The notes beneath the pieces are model-generated. The model was not told the origin of the DNA and made no database searches. It saw nothing but the letters and a program-made list of their open reading frames with translations. Source: Affinundibacterium fentianense (GTDB lineage Bacteria; Pseudomonadota; Gammaproteobacteria; Burkholderiales; Burkholderiaceae_D). From it: a stretch of 64,000 nt of DNA. The position numbers and the translations under genes were made by a program. Below are positions 45,701-56,026 of the stretch, in pieces; the stretch's first letter is position 1; every line of letters begins with the position of its first letter. Location: positions 186,001-250,000 of the forward strand of contig NZ_JAGSPJ010000006.1 in NCBI RefSeq assembly GCF_018139545.1, read 5' to 3'.

Positions 45701-45732
45701 AGGCGTTCAGAATACTCTGAACGCCTTTTTTT
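45701..45732. terminator. Terminator between DUF2189 and S41 protease genes
   Basis: A perfect 11-base stem AGGCGTTCAGA / TCTGAACGCCT (45701-45711 with 45716-45726), loop ATAC, followed by seven T. It serves the rightward DUF2189 gene; the reverse strand lacks an equal T-run but may still stop the leftward protease transcript. Confidence 0.92.
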
Positions 45733-45786
45733 GTGAGAATGTATTTCCCGGTTCTTTAATGCTTCGAAAGAAGCTTACTCGATGCT

Positions 45787-48700
45787 CTATCGAAAACTAG
45801 GGATGGTCTGTGGAACAAGCTGTTTGATGGGCTGTTCTTTCATCTTCTTCTGCAGGTAATTTAATGCAGCATCTAACTGTTTGTCTTCACCTCTGAAGCT
45901 AGAAAATGGCGGATTATCGACTTCGATGTCCGGTGATACACCGACTCCTTCAATTAGCCAGCGACCATCTTTGACATCGAATTGCGCATTTTCAGCGGCA
46001 CGCACCATGCCATTGTCACTGAGTGTGTTGCGGTCTGATAACCACACGCCAGCTCCGGCGGTTCGCTTGCCAATTAGTGGTCCAAGATTGAGTGCTTTGA
46101 CGCCAGCAGCAAATGTTTCACCGTCAGAATAAGTGAGTTCGTCAATCAGGACCACCAGATGACCTCGGAAGGTTTGCTGCATGTTCGCGTACGGTTGATT
46201 GCCTGCTGAAGACCAAAATGCCCAAGCCTTACGTAAGAGCTTTTCAATGATCCAACTGTCGATATTTCCCCCGTTATTTCGGCGAACGTCAATGATCAAG
46301 CCATCACGATCAAAGTTTGCGTAAAAATCGCGAGCAAAGCTTGCGACATCGGCAGGACCCATCGCACGCAAGTGGAGATAGCCAATTTTTCCATTGGAGG
46401 TTCGGTTGACTTTGCTGGCTAGACTCTGTTCCCAATCGCTGTAGCGTAAATTTGCTTGCTTTTGCATATTGATGGGCGAAACCAAAATGGTTTTGACGGT
46501 TTGGTTTGCGCGTTTAAACTGAAGTAATACTTGTTTGTCTGCCTGGTTAAGAAGTAGATCCGAAATATCACGCACACTGAGGACGTCTTTGCCGTTGATG
46601 GAAGTGATGATGTCGCCAACTTTGATATCGAAGTCAGGGTTGTCTAGCGGTGCTCGTTGGGATGGTAAGTCCGGCTCACTCTGATAAATGTGTTCGATTT
46701 GGTAGCCCTCTTTTGTTTTGCTAAAGACGGCGCCTAATCCAGCAGCCTGACCATCTGGTGTGGTACGACGTAATTCGCCTGGACGAATTTGCGAATGTAA
46801 TGCACTTACTTCACTCACCATTAAGCCGAGCACATCGTTTAGTTCTGCTCGATCAGTCACACGGTCAACTAAAGGAGCGTATTTGTCACGTACCTTTAGC
46901 CAATCAACACCCCGCATGTTAGTGTCATAGAGAAAGTCGCGATGCATACGCCATGCATCCAAATACATTTGCTTCCATTCTTCGCGCGGGTTTAAATTAA
47001 AACTCCAATCATCTACTTTGATTTTCGCTTTACTTAAATCGCTAGGCGCTTTTGCGGCAGTGTCGACGACATAAAAATCCCCACTTCCTGCGCCTGTATG
47101 GAGCATGACACGTTTTTTGTCGAGAGACAGATCATAGTTGCGTACACCTGCAGCGAAGATTTCAGCTTGAGGAGAGGTTTTACTAATCGCCAAGGTTTTA
47201 AGATTGTTGCGACTACGGTCGCTGGCATCGCGTTCAAGGAAGTACAGACGTTTGTCATCAGCGACGAGACGTCGATAATTACCAGCCGCAATCGGTACTT
47301 CGTAAAGTCGTTCGGCTAAACCTTGATAGATAATGGAACTACCCGATTTCTTTGTGGCTTCGGTTTGCTTTGCGTCTTTATTTTCCTTGTTAACGTCCGT
47401 ACCTTCAGCTTTGTCGACGTTTTTCTCTGCAACTTTGCTGAGCTCATCGTCTGCTTTAAATGGGAAACGATTACCGGGCTGCAAAGATAAAGCAAAGATC
47501 CCAGCACGTTTATCGAAATAAGTTCCCATATTCCGATCGCCCCATGGCGCACCGACGCCTGGTTGGAAATTGCGGTTTGATAGGAAATACAGCCACTTTC
47601 CATCGCTGGAGAATGCCGGTGATTCAGATTCGTATCGATCCGTCGTCACGAAGTGCAATTGTTTGGTTTCGAGATCGTACAAACCAATTTGATTGCGACC
47701 TTGTGAGCTATTGCCGCGTACGATGGCTAATGTCTTGCTATCGGGTGACCAAACGATTTCATCGTGGGTGCCGTTCCCATCTTTGGCTGCGTCGTCGATG
47801 ATCATGTTCGATTTAGTCGTCAGATCTAGTAGCCATAAGCGGCCACGTTTATCGAAATGCGCTAACAATTTGCCATTCGGTGATGGCGCCATCGCGAGTC
47901 TATGGGTCTCACCATCTTTAGTGAGTTGTTCGGGCTTGCCATTCCCGTTTGCTGGAAAGCGCCATATTTCATTTTCCCCTGTGCTATCGACAAAGGCATA
48001 AACGTAACGATCATCGTGTGAAAATACCGCGTCGCGAGCGCGTGCACCCTCAGGTAGGAGAATATCAACTCGGCGTTGGTTGCCAGTTGCAGCAATTGTC
48101 ATTTGTCCGCGTGCAGTGAAAACCAATTTCTCTTCTTTTCCAGCGACCTGTACGTTGGTCAAAAATTCCAAGGGATTTTTGATATAACGCTGGCGCGATT
48201 GATCGAAGTCTGAAACCAAATCGACATTGATTAATTTGTCGGTTTGATTGCTAATGTCGAGGATGTGTAAATTCGCACCAAGTTGATAGGCGATTTTGCC
48301 ATCTCCTAGCTGGGGATTTCGTACTTCCCAATCACGATGCTTGGTGAGTGGGCGCACGTCGCTCCCATCGAGATTGGCAGAGTAGAGGTTGTAAGCACCA
48401 TCTCGGTCGCTCAGAAAATAAAGTCGATTTTTCCATAGCATCGGACGGCGATGATTTGATTTTTCTTTAGCAAATAGATTTACCGCTTCTGATTGACTGT
48501 TTAGGTCAAATTTCCACAATTGCGCGAGCGCGCCACCTCGATAGCGTTTTGCATTGTCATTTCGCGTATGAAGCCCCAAACGTGTGAAATAGAGTGTTTT
48601 GCCACTTTCATCGAGCGCGGCTTCATTCGCATCCGTAACAGGATAAATTTGGCGGGCAAGTGACTGGGGATTGATCGCTGAAATAACGGTTTGTAGAATT

Positions 48701-49095
48701 GGGCCAACTGGATTTTGACTAGTCACCAAAACTTCGCCCTGTGCAGTCCAACCCAGAACCGTGACGGCTGTATTCTCAAAGCTAATGCGTCTCGGGATGC
48801 CGCCGCTGATAGGAATAACATACGCTTCAGGCGCTCCCTCGTAAGAAGCAGTGAATGCAAGCCATTTACCATCTTGCGAAATAGCAGGATGCGTTTCTGC
48901 TCCAAGATGGGTCGTGAGGCGTTGCGCGCTTCCACCTTGGACGCTCGTTTTCCAAAGGTCACCCTCAGCGGTAAAAACTACCGAGTCAGCTCGAATTGTT
49001 GGGAATCTGACATAGGCGTTGGTCGCTGGCATTGCGTAAGCCTGAGCAATCAGACTGCTTAATGACACACTAATGAGGAGGGATCGTATTTTCAT
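45787..49095 (-). CDS. Exported tricorn-like S41 protease
   Basis: 1102 residues. A signal peptide (MKIRSLLISVSLSSLIAQAYA) opens it. Residues about 25-680 are beta-propeller PD40/WD40-like repeats (HPAISQDGKWLAFTASYEG, IVWSPDSKTLAIVRG, SPAFSSDGKWLYFLSNR). A Lys/Glu-rich insert follows around 550-590. Then the tricorn core domain, a PDZ domain (IKVGDIITSINGKDVLSV) and the S41 tail-protease domain (GKIGYLHLRAMG, GLIIDVRRNNGGN, ELTYSDGETFAAG with the likely catalytic Ser). Probably a periplasmic oligomeric peptidase degrading peptides entering through the propellers. Confidence 0.92.
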   Translation of the reverse strand: MKIRSLLISVSLSSLIAQAYAMPATNAYVRFPTIRADSVVFTAEGDLWKTSVQGGSAQRLTTHLGAETHPAISQDGKWLAFTASYEGAPEAYVIPISGGIPRRISFENTAVTVLGWTAQGEVLVTSQNPVGPILQTVISAINPQSLARQIYPVTDANEAALDESGKTLYFTRLGLHTRNDNAKRYRGGALAQLWKFDLNSQSEAVNLFAKEKSNHRRPMLWKNRLYFLSDRDGAYNLYSANLDGSDVRPLTKHRDWEVRNPQLGDGKIAYQLGANLHILDISNQTDKLINVDLVSDFDQSRQRYIKNPLEFLTNVQVAGKEEKLVFTARGQMTIAATGNQRRVDILLPEGARARDAVFSHDDRYVYAFVDSTGENEIWRFPANGNGKPEQLTKDGETHRLAMAPSPNGKLLAHFDKRGRLWLLDLTTKSNMIIDDAAKDGNGTHDEIVWSPDSKTLAIVRGNSSQGRNQIGLYDLETKQLHFVTTDRYESESPAFSSDGKWLYFLSNRNFQPGVGAPWGDRNMGTYFDKRAGIFALSLQPGNRFPFKADDELSKVAEKNVDKAEGTDVNKENKDAKQTEATKKSGSSIIYQGLAERLYEVPIAAGNYRRLVADDKRLYFLERDASDRSRNNLKTLAISKTSPQAEIFAAGVRNYDLSLDKKRVMLHTGAGSGDFYVVDTAAKAPSDLSKAKIKVDDWSFNLNPREEWKQMYLDAWRMHRDFLYDTNMRGVDWLKVRDKYAPLVDRVTDRAELNDVLGLMVSEVSALHSQIRPGELRRTTPDGQAAGLGAVFSKTKEGYQIEHIYQSEPDLPSQRAPLDNPDFDIKVGDIITSINGKDVLSVRDISDLLLNQADKQVLLQFKRANQTVKTILVSPINMQKQANLRYSDWEQSLASKVNRTSNGKIGYLHLRAMGPADVASFARDFYANFDRDGLIIDVRRNNGGNIDSWIIEKLLRKAWAFWSSAGNQPYANMQQTFRGHLVVLIDELTYSDGETFAAGVKALNLGPLIGKRTAGAGVWLSDRNTLSDNGMVRAAENAQFDVKDGRWLIEGVGVSPDIEVDNPPFSSFRGEDKQLDAALNYLQKKMKEQPIKQLVPQTIPSFR

Positions 49096-49443
49096 GTTGA
49101 GGTGAATTATTGTAAGGATTTAGCAAACTAAATGAACAGCAAAACTGTTTGATATCAAGCTGCGTCTTTTGGGCTTAGTAAGAAGTTATCTATCTAATAC
49201 AGTTGATTGTAAATTCAAGTTTTCGACATAAACACTTTAAATAAGTTCATGACGCTTGTCGCGTAAATGTGTCTAAATAATATTTCTATTTATTATGTCT
49301 TGCTGTACTTGAGGATAATTCAACGTGTTGTGGTGGTTCCTGCAATGTTGTTCATAATGAGAGAATTTCCCTAAATGCAACTATTTTGCTGAAAACTATG
49401 GTTAAATGGTTATGAATAAAAAATCCTTGAGAACTCCAGCACC
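49096..49443. other. Divergent AT-rich intergenic region
   Basis: 348 bases between the S41 protease and the binding-protein gene, both reading outward. It holds their promoters. I saw no RNA gene, repeat or clear operator. Confidence 0.4.
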
Positions 49444-50250
49444 ATGCTAGTTGATGCCAGAATAGAGAAGCTGAATTTACTTTTTCGCCGAGCGCTGCAT
49501 CTGCTTTTTGCAATGCTCATGATGTTACCGCTCGCACAAAGTCGAGCAGACGAAGCCAGTCAAAATCTGGTGTTAGTTGGCGAGGATGAATGGTATCCCT
49601 ATGCCGCCTTGAAGGATGGTAAATTGCAAGGCTTGGCCGTCGATATTCTCGAGGCTGCCTATGCAGCCGTGAACGTTAAAGTGAGTTTTAAGAGTGCACC
49701 GTATGCACGTTGTTTAATGTTGGCAGAAAGTGGACAAGAAGTGGGCTGTTTTGATAGCCTAAAAGACAGTAAATTGATGAAGACTCTGCGATTTCATCAA
49801 GAACCCATCTTCAGGGCAGAAATTGGCATCTACGCTCGGGCAGACTCGATTGAGTTGAATCTCAAGCCCGCAGCATTAAAAGGAAAAATAGTTGGGGTGA
49901 CGCATGGTTACACATACACTGACGAAGTAGATAATGACATATCGATTACGCGCGAAGTTGCTCCCACCGATTTATCTAATTTAAGAAAGTTAGTGCTAAA
50001 ACGTTCTGACTATGCATTAATTTACACACGCGTTATGGATTACTTGATGAGCAAGCATGCGGGCGACTTGGCCGGGAAGCTTCGGCAAGTCGGATCGATA
50101 GGGCAAAATGACCTCTACGTCAGTTTTTCGAAAAAACATCCTGATGCACTCAAGTTTTCAATTCTGCTGGATCAGGGGCTACGTAAGATCAAGGCAAATG
50201 GCCTTTATCACAAGCTCGAGCAGAAATGGCGAATTCCAAATGAGCATTGA
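49444..50250 (+). CDS. Second stand-alone periplasmic substrate-binding protein
   Basis: 268 residues. The N-terminus has a basic region and hydrophobic core (LLFAMLMMLPLAQSRA) with cleavage likely before DEASQN. The mature protein is SBP family 3-like: LVGEDEWYPYAALKDGKLQGLAVDILEAAY, then KSAPYARCLMLAESG, RAEIGIYARAD, LKGKIVGVTHGYTYTDEV. The Y-P-Y/GLAVDI pattern is that of amino-acid-binding proteins of the polar family. As with the gene at 11464, no permease or ATPase gene is linked. A weak ribosome site precedes ATG 49444. Ligand unknown. Confidence 0.82.
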   Translation: MLVDARIEKLNLLFRRALHLLFAMLMMLPLAQSRADEASQNLVLVGEDEWYPYAALKDGKLQGLAVDILEAAYAAVNVKVSFKSAPYARCLMLAESGQEVGCFDSLKDSKLMKTLRFHQEPIFRAEIGIYARADSIELNLKPAALKGKIVGVTHGYTYTDEVDNDISITREVAPTDLSNLRKLVLKRSDYALIYTRVMDYLMSKHAGDLAGKLRQVGSIGQNDLYVSFSKKHPDALKFSILLDQGLRKIKANGLYHKLEQKWRIPNEH

Positions 50251-50255
50251 ACTTG

Positions 50256-51194
50256 CTAATACCCTATTGTTTGGGCTGCTTCGTGCACAAGTTGCTTGAA
50301 TAGATCATGTCGCATCCCTGCGATCTCACCACGGTCTAGTGCCGCCAAAATTGTGCAGCCTGGCTCAGTGTGATGATGGCAATTGTAGAATTTACAGCCA
50401 CCTAAATGGGGCAGAAATTCTGGAAAAGCACGCTCTAGCATACCCTCACTGAGATGATGTAGGCCAAATTCTTGAAAACCCGGTGAGTCGATGACATAGC
50501 TGGGGTTTCCACCATAGTCTTCCATTTGAAACAATCGGGTGAAGGTGGTTGTATGCTTCCCTGTGTCTAGCGCTGCAGAAATTTCGCGGGTCGCAATTTC
50601 TGCATCTGGTATGAGCAAATTGATGAGCGAGGATTTGCCCATTCCTGATTGCCCAATTAAGATCGTACTTTGTCCTTGTACCAAGCTAAGCATGGTTGTG
50701 CGTGTTGCCTCGGGTGCAGCAGTCACAGATACCTCATGCACAGGATAGCCAAGTCGAGCATACAAGGCGACGCGCTCGCGTGCTTTGCTGAGGCTAGCAG
50801 TTACATCAATTTTATTTAAAACAATATGCGCTTGAATCCCAGAAGATTCCGATGCAACTAAAGCGCGCGATACGAGGTCATCTGAAAAGCTTGGTTCGGT
50901 TGCTACAACGATGATGAGTTGGGTCAAATTCGCTGCCAACATCTTCGATTTGTATTGATCGGAACGATAAAGCAAACTGCTGCGAGGAACGATGCCTTCT
51001 ATGACGCCTTGGTTTGCAGAGGTGAGTTGATATTCGACCCGATCACCAACCGCAACATCACTCTTTTTTCCCCGTGTTACGCAGTGAAGTTTCAATTCTT
51101 TTGCCTGGACAAGGTAGTGACGACCATGTGCCGCGATCACCGTTGCTTGTTCGGTAGCGGCCATCTTTTTCTGCGGAGCGGAATGTTTTGCCAT
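50256..51194 (-). CDS. rsgA: Ribosome small-subunit GTPase RsgA
   Basis: 312 residues, circularly permuted GTPase that assists late 30S maturation. An OB domain (to about 90) comes first. The G motifs appear in order G4 VLNKIDV, G1 [16 protein letters not shown]3 [10 protein letters not shown], the hallmark permutation. The C-terminal zinc site is [19 protein letters not shown] 51194 lies 7 bases after the carbinolamine dehydratase stop, so it ends the M48-PCD-rsgA operon. It meets the binding-protein gene tail to tail 5 bases away. Confidence 0.96.
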   Translation of the reverse strand: MAKHSAPQKKMAATEQATVIAAHGRHYLVQAKELKLHCVTRGKKSDVAVGDRVEYQLTSANQGVIEGIVPRSSLLYRSDQYKSKMLAANLTQLIIVVATEPSFSDDLVSRALVASESSGIQAHIVLNKIDVTASLSKARERVALYARLGYPVHEVSVTAAPEATRTTMLSLVQGQSTILIGQSGMGKSSLINLLIPDAEIATREISAALDTGKHTTTFTRLFQMEDYGGNPSYVIDSPGFQEFGLHHLSEGMLERAFPEFLPHLGGCKFYNCHHHTEPGCTILAALDRGEIAGMRHDLFKQLVHEAAQTIGY

Positions 51195-51201
51195 GGAGCG
51201 A

Positions 51202-51549
51202 TTAGCCGAAAGTCTGAGTAAAAATCACATCAAGTTTTGCCGCGCAAATAAAATCATTCTCTGAAATCCCGCCTTTGCCATTGTTCACAGTGTGCGTGTC
51301 AAATTTTACGATGCAACGGTTATACGTGATGACCAATTCAGGATGATGATCTTCTTCATGAATAGTAAAAGCGATCGCATTCACGAACGCGAGAGTTTCA
51401 TAGTAATTTCTAAATTCATAGGTTTTGACAATGCGCGGGCCGTCTTGGACCCAGCCCGGCGTTGCAGCGAAATAAGAGGCGAGTTCGTTATTCTGTAAAC
51501 CCGTCTCTGTGTGAGCAGACTTTTTTGCAAGTAAATCAGTTGTTTTCAT
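51202..51549 (-). CDS. phhB: Pterin-4a-carbinolamine dehydratase
   Basis: 115 residues, usual length. Recycles the tetrahydrobiopterin-type cofactor of aromatic amino-acid hydroxylases by dehydrating 4a-hydroxytetrahydropterin. The active-site segment [22 protein letters not shown] carries the conserved histidines, followed by [12 protein letters not shown]. No phenylalanine hydroxylase gene is linked; in many betaproteobacteria this gene sits between the M48 peptidase and rsgA. The symbol is by homology only. Confidence 0.88.
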   Translation of the reverse strand: MKTTDLLAKKSAHTETGLQNNELASYFAATPGWVQDGPRIVKTYEFRNYYETLAFVNAIAFTIHEEDHHPELVITYNRCIVKFDTHTVNNGKGGISENDFICAAKLDVIFTQTFG

Positions 51550-51612
51550 AGTGTTGTCTGTAGTTGTTGTATTAAAAATGCGATGAAATTCTGTAAGTAA
51601 GAATGCATGTTA

Positions 51613-52884
51613 TTACGTAAGTTGACCGTGTTGATGGAGATGCGCAATGCGAATTGATGCAGGCGGATGAGAGTCATAGAAAGCAGAATGCAAGGGATCG
51701 GGTGTTAAGGTTGAGGCATTGTCTTCATATAGCTTGACAAGCGCAGAAACTAGATCCTGTGCGTTAGTGTGTTTTACGGCAAAAGCATCGGCTTCAAACT
51801 CGTGTTTGCGCGAGCTAATTGAGCCTAAAGGGGACAAAATGAAAGTAAATACGGGTAAGGTCAGCATAAACAGAATGAGAGCCATCGCATTCGTAGAATT
51901 GGCCAACATAATCGGGTCTACACTTAGTCCTGTATAAAACCAAATCTGCTGCTTTAGAAAGCCTAATAATGCGAGGAATCCGAGAGAAATAGCAAACATG
52001 ATCACCATGCGTTTGATGATATGTTTTAATTTGAAATGACCAAGCTCGTGTGCCAATACGGCTTCCACTTCTGGAGGGGTGAGACGCTCGATTAATGTAT
52101 CGAAAAACACGATACGTTTGGTGTCACCAAAGCCAGAAAAATAAGCATTCCCGTGTGCGCTACGCTTGGAGCCATCCATTACAAAAAGGCCGCTCGATGC
52201 AAAGCCTACGCGCTGCATCAGACTTTCAATTCTTAAGCGGAGATTGTCGTCCGCAAGTGGTGTAAATTTATTGAATAGGGGAGCAATCCAGGTTGGAAAA
52301 ATCAGCATCATCAACAACTGAAAACCACTCCAAACTAACCACGCATAGAGCCACCACCACGCACCCGCTTTACCCATCAGACTTAATACGACCCAAACCA
52401 AGGGCAGGCCAATTGCAGCGCCGATCAGGCTACTCTTGAGCATGTCGCTGAAAAATAATTTGAGTGACATTTTATTGAATCCAAATTTTTCCTCTAAGAC
52501 AAACTGGCGGTATAAATCAAACGGCAAGTCGAGAAGCCCACTAATCAACGCAAAACAGGTCAGCAGTGCGAGTTGAAAAGTCATGCCATCACCGAGTAAT
52601 TGGAATAACGAGGATGCTAGCCATTGCAGGCCACCAAATAGGGTAAATCCCAGCAATACAATCACGCTAAAAAATAAGGATACTAAGCTGAATTGCGTTT
52701 TCGCGATTGTGTAATCCGCTGCTTTTTGGTGTGCTGTTAAGCTAATTTTTTCGATAAATTCAGGCGGTACTGCGTTTCGGTGGCGTGCAACGTGGCGAAG
52801 TTGTCGTGTGGCTAACCAAAATTGCAAACTAACTGTGAGGCCAAGAAAAACAACGAATAAAACCGAGAAGGTGTATGAATTCAT
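51613..52884 (-). CDS. M48 family zinc metallopeptidase (Ste24-like)
   Basis: 423 residues, seven or so hydrophobic segments. The zinc motif HELGHFKLKH is preceded by FDTLIERLTPPEVEAVLA and followed by the third ligand region KHEFEADAFAVKH. This is the CAAX-prenyl protease/Ste24 type, an inner-membrane endopeptidase whose bacterial members degrade misfolded or short peptides. It is first in a leftward operon with PCD and rsgA and divergent from orn, a layout conserved in Burkholderiales. Confidence 0.93.
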   Translation of the reverse strand: MNSYTFSVLFVVFLGLTVSLQFWLATRQLRHVARHRNAVPPEFIEKISLTAHQKAADYTIAKTQFSLVSLFFSVIVLLGFTLFGGLQWLASSLFQLLGDGMTFQLALLTCFALISGLLDLPFDLYRQFVLEEKFGFNKMSLKLFFSDMLKSSLIGAAIGLPLVWVVLSLMGKAGAWWWLYAWLVWSGFQLLMMLIFPTWIAPLFNKFTPLADDNLRLRIESLMQRVGFASSGLFVMDGSKRSAHGNAYFSGFGDTKRIVFFDTLIERLTPPEVEAVLAHELGHFKLKHIIKRMVIMFAISLGFLALLGFLKQQIWFYTGLSVDPIMLANSTNAMALILFMLTLPVFTFILSPLGSISSRKHEFEADAFAVKHTNAQDLVSALVKLYEDNASTLTPDPLHSAFYDSHPPASIRIAHLHQHGQLT

Positions 52885-52997
52885 GGGAAAATACTGATTT
52901 ATCAGAAAAAATGTCGAAGACCATTGGCTATCTCAAAGTTTGCAAATGTTTTAAGCTTTGTACAGACCAAGGTCGAATTTGAGTTCTAGGAAGAATT

Positions 52998-53603
52998 ATG
53001 TCACAAGAGAGCAATATCGAAGTAAATGAAACGATTAACACTGTTATCAGTAAGCCTACCAAGCCGAATGAAATGAATTTAATTTGGGTTGATATGGAAA
53101 TGACTGGCCTCGATCCTGATAACGATAAAATTATTGAAATTGCAGTTGTTGTTACTGACATGCAATTAAACGTGTTGGCTGAAGGCCCCGTGTTCGCGAT
53201 CCATCAGTCCGATGCCGTATTGGATAAAATGGATGCATGGAACAAAGGTACACATGGCCGCTCTGGACTAATTGATCGAGTTAAAGCATCGACTGTGACC
53301 GAAGCGGACGCGGAAAAAGCCTTAATCGCCTTTTTGAAGGCCTATGTTCCCGCAGGAAAATCTCCAATGTGCGGCAATACAATTTGTCAAGATCGCCGTT
53401 TTATGTTTCGCGGGATGCCAAAGCTGGAAGAATTTTTCCATTACCGTAATCTGGATGTATCGACACTCAAAGAACTTTGCCGCCGTTGGAAGCCAGCACT
53501 GGCAAGTGGATTCAAAAAACACCAAAAACATACGGCGTTGGCCGACATTGTTGAATCTATTGAAGAGCTCAAATATTATCGCGAACACTTCATTAAAGAG
53601 TAA
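52998..53603 (+). CDS. orn: Oligoribonuclease
   Basis: 201 residues. A DEDDh 3'-5' exoribonuclease that finishes RNA decay and degrades pGpG from c-di-GMP turnover. Exo [21 protein letters not shown], Exo [13 protein letters not shown] and Exo [25 protein letters not shown] are intact. There is a 25-residue N-terminal extension over the common start at [11 protein letters not shown] keep ATG 52998 because it has an AGGAAG ribosome site. Divergent from the M48 operon. Confidence 0.96.
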   Translation: MSQESNIEVNETINTVISKPTKPNEMNLIWVDMEMTGLDPDNDKIIEIAVVVTDMQLNVLAEGPVFAIHQSDAVLDKMDAWNKGTHGRSGLIDRVKASTVTEADAEKALIAFLKAYVPAGKSPMCGNTICQDRRFMFRGMPKLEEFFHYRNLDVSTLKELCRRWKPALASGFKKHQKHTALADIVESIEELKYYREHFIKE

Positions 53604-53750
53604 TGCATGTGGCGATAAGTCTACGCGCTCAACGTCATTTCTATTGAGACGATTGAATTCGACCCATGCGACTTACACGGCTTGTGGACTAGGTTTGCAA
53701 GTCGCGTGGTTCGAGTTTTAATTTACGTATCGTTAGTTGAATTAATAGAA

Positions 53751-54107
53751 TTAAACACCTAGTAACTCGACTTCAAAAATGAGAGTCGCATTTGGAGGGA
53801 TGACGCCACCTGCACCACGTGGACCATAGCCTAAGGAAGAGGGGATGGTTAATACGCGAGTTCCACCAACCTTCATACCTTGCACCCCTTCGTCCCAGCC
53901 TTTGATGACCTGTCCAGCGCCTAAAGCAAATTCGAACGGAGTGCCGCGATCTTTGCTTGAGTCAAATTTCTTACCAGCGCTTCCGTCTGGATTTTGTAGC
54001 CAACCTGTGTAGTGCACTTCGACATTGTTGCCTGCCGTTGCTTCAGCGCCCGTTCCTTCGACTTTATCTTCGTATTGCAATCCGCTGACTGTTGTAATTG
54101 ATGACAT
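53751..54107 (-). CDS. FKBP-type peptidyl-prolyl isomerase
   Basis: 118 residues, a minimal single-domain [52 protein letters not shown]-like ([21 protein letters not shown]) and [19 protein letters not shown] are the family core. No signal peptide is seen, so it should be cytoplasmic; it speeds cis-trans isomerisation of proline bonds. Monocistronic and convergent with orn. Confidence 0.95.
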   Translation of the reverse strand: MSSITTVSGLQYEDKVEGTGAEATAGNNVEVHYTGWLQNPDGSAGKKFDSSKDRGTPFEFALGAGQVIKGWDEGVQGMKVGGTRVLTIPSSLGYGPRGAGGVIPPNATLIFEVELLGV

Positions 54108-54309
54108 CGTATTTCCTTTGCTTAATAATTGAAGAACAAACCAGAGTTGCTTATTTTAGTGGAAAACCAATAAGCTGATTTGATTTTCCCTTTCCAACTT
54201 GATGGGGCTCTTTGATGCAGACGAGGTAAAATACAATTTGTTCGTATTAAACAACCCCGAACAAAGTCAGCCTCGTGAGGCGATTTCCATCAATACGAAA
54301 GTGGTAATA

Positions 54310-55188
54310 ATGAATGTGAATGCAGTGATGCGTGCTTGGGCACGTGCTTTGGCAGCGCAGTTTCGATTCAAAATACTGGCGTTAAGTCTAATTCCATTAT
54401 TCATTTCCTTGTTCTTGTGGGGCGGTTTGATGGCTTGGCGACTGCAGGCTATATTCGACTTTATTCAAGCATATTTTTCAGAACATCAAGCCTTCGCTAA
54501 GGCGAGCGATCTGCTCTATTCGTTGGGTTTGCTTGCCCTAAAAACACTCATCGTCCCTCTTTTGTCGATGTGGCTGTTATTGCCAATCATGATAATGACG
54601 AGTCTGCTTTTTATTGGTTTGATGGTGATGCCCAGCATCGCCAAACATGTCGGTAATCGTGATTTTCCAGATTTGGAAAAACGTCGAGGCGCCAGCTTTC
54701 TATCGAGTCTGGGATTTTCTTTTGGGTCGTTTTTCTTATTTTCGCTGGTTTGGGTGGTTGTTTTGCCTTTGATTTTCATTCCACCGATTTATATGCTTGT
54801 CCAGCCCTTGCTATGGGGTTGGTTAACCTATCGCGTGATGAGTTACGACGCTTTAGCTGCGTTTGCTAGTCCAAAAGAGCGCCAACAAATCGTTGCAGAG
54901 AACCGTGGTTCCTTGTTGTGCATAGGATTAGTTGCAGGTTGGATTGGAAGCTTGCCGTCAATGCTGTGGATGGGCGGAGCGATGTCGATGACATACGTGC
55001 TGCTCTTTCCGATGTTTGTTAGCATGGCGATCTGGGTTTACTTGTTGATCTTTATTTTTACAGGATTGTGGTACCAGTATTACTGTCTCGCAGCACTTAA
55101 AGCTATGCGCCAGAGTAATGAGATAGAGTCAGACGTAAAAGAGAATGTCACTCAACTGGTTGATCTTGAATTCACGGAGAAAAGGTGA
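54310..55188 (+). CDS. EI24/CysZ-like membrane protein
   Basis: 292 residues from ATG 54310, giving MNVNAVMRAWARALAAQFRFKILALSLIP; a frame from 54199 adds an unlikely soluble stretch. About six hydrophobic segments. The layout (early helix pair, loop with FPDLEKRRGASFLSSLGFS, then VLPLIFIPPIYMLVQPLLWGWLTYRVMSYDALA) matches the EI24 family, which includes the sulfate permease CysZ. No cys genes adjoin it, so sulfate transport is only a possibility. It is 8 bases upstream of the next gene and so co-transcribed with it. Confidence 0.82.
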   Translation: MNVNAVMRAWARALAAQFRFKILALSLIPLFISLFLWGGLMAWRLQAIFDFIQAYFSEHQAFAKASDLLYSLGLLALKTLIVPLLSMWLLLPIMIMTSLLFIGLMVMPSIAKHVGNRDFPDLEKRRGASFLSSLGFSFGSFFLFSLVWVVVLPLIFIPPIYMLVQPLLWGWLTYRVMSYDALAAFASPKERQQIVAENRGSLLCIGLVAGWIGSLPSMLWMGGAMSMTYVLLFPMFVSMAIWVYLLIFIFTGLWYQYYCLAALKAMRQSNEIESDVKENVTQLVDLEFTEKR

Positions 55189-55196
55189 GGTAGAGT

Positions 55197-55982
55197 ATGG
55201 GATTCGGATTAATTATTGTGGGCGATGAAATATTGTCCGGTAAACGAGTTGATCAACATTTGGCAAAGGTCATAGAGTTGCTGAAAGAACGTGGTTTGAC
55301 TTTGGAATGGGCTGAATATGTGGGAGACAATCGAGCACGTATTATTTCTTGCTTACAGCGAAGCTTTAAGGGTGGCGATGTCGTTTTTAGTACAGGTGGG
55401 ATTGGTGCAACTCCGGATGATCATACCAGACAGTGTGCCGCGGCTGCATTGGCAGTGCCGCTTGTTTTGCATCCAGAGGCAAAACGGTTGATCCAAGAAC
55501 GTATTGTAGAAACGAATTCGCATCCAGAAAAAGTAGTGGATTTGAATACCCCCGATCATCTACATCGTTTGAAAATGGGAGAGTTTCCTGAAGGATCGGC
55601 AATTATTCCCAACCCTTTCAATAAAATTCCAGGTTTCGCTATTCGTCAGCATTATTTTGTTCCAGGATTCCCTGTCATGGCTTGGCCGATGATCGCATGG
55701 GTTTTAGATACGCATTACAGTCATTTATTTCATCAACATCAATATCTTGAGAAATCGACCCTGGTCTTTGAAATGGCAGAGTCAACTTTGACTCCCATGA
55801 TGGAAGTCCTTGAGTCGAACTACTCGGGAATCAAAGTGTTTAGTCTACCGAGTGTTGGCAGTGATACTGTACGCAGACATATTGAACTTGGTGTGAAAGG
55901 TGAGCCAACTCAAGTTCAAGCGGCATTTGCTGAGATGTTGAACTCGCTGACAGAGTTTGGGGCGGAATTTCAATTAATTTGA
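55197..55982 (+). CDS. Molybdopterin-binding / CinA N-terminal-like protein
   Basis: 261 residues. The MoCF/CinA fold is shown by GLIIVGDEILSGKRVDQHLAKV and STGGIGATPDDHTRQCAAAAL, and the central PEGSAIIPNPFNKIPGFAIR. It lacks the C-terminal nicotinamide-nucleotide amidase half of full CinA. Such proteins are annotated as competence/damage-inducible protein A or molybdopterin-binding; pyrophosphatase activity on nucleotide sugars is a further possibility. A GGTGAGG ribosome region precedes ATG 55197. Confidence 0.88.
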   Translation: MGFGLIIVGDEILSGKRVDQHLAKVIELLKERGLTLEWAEYVGDNRARIISCLQRSFKGGDVVFSTGGIGATPDDHTRQCAAAALAVPLVLHPEAKRLIQERIVETNSHPEKVVDLNTPDHLHRLKMGEFPEGSAIIPNPFNKIPGFAIRQHYFVPGFPVMAWPMIAWVLDTHYSHLFHQHQYLEKSTLVFEMAESTLTPMMEVLESNYSGIKVFSLPSVGSDTVRRHIELGVKGEPTQVQAAFAEMLNSLTEFGAEFQLI

Positions 55983-56026
55983 ATCGCGCGTAATCAAGTC
56001 TCGTTTATTTCAACTTGGGAAAACTT

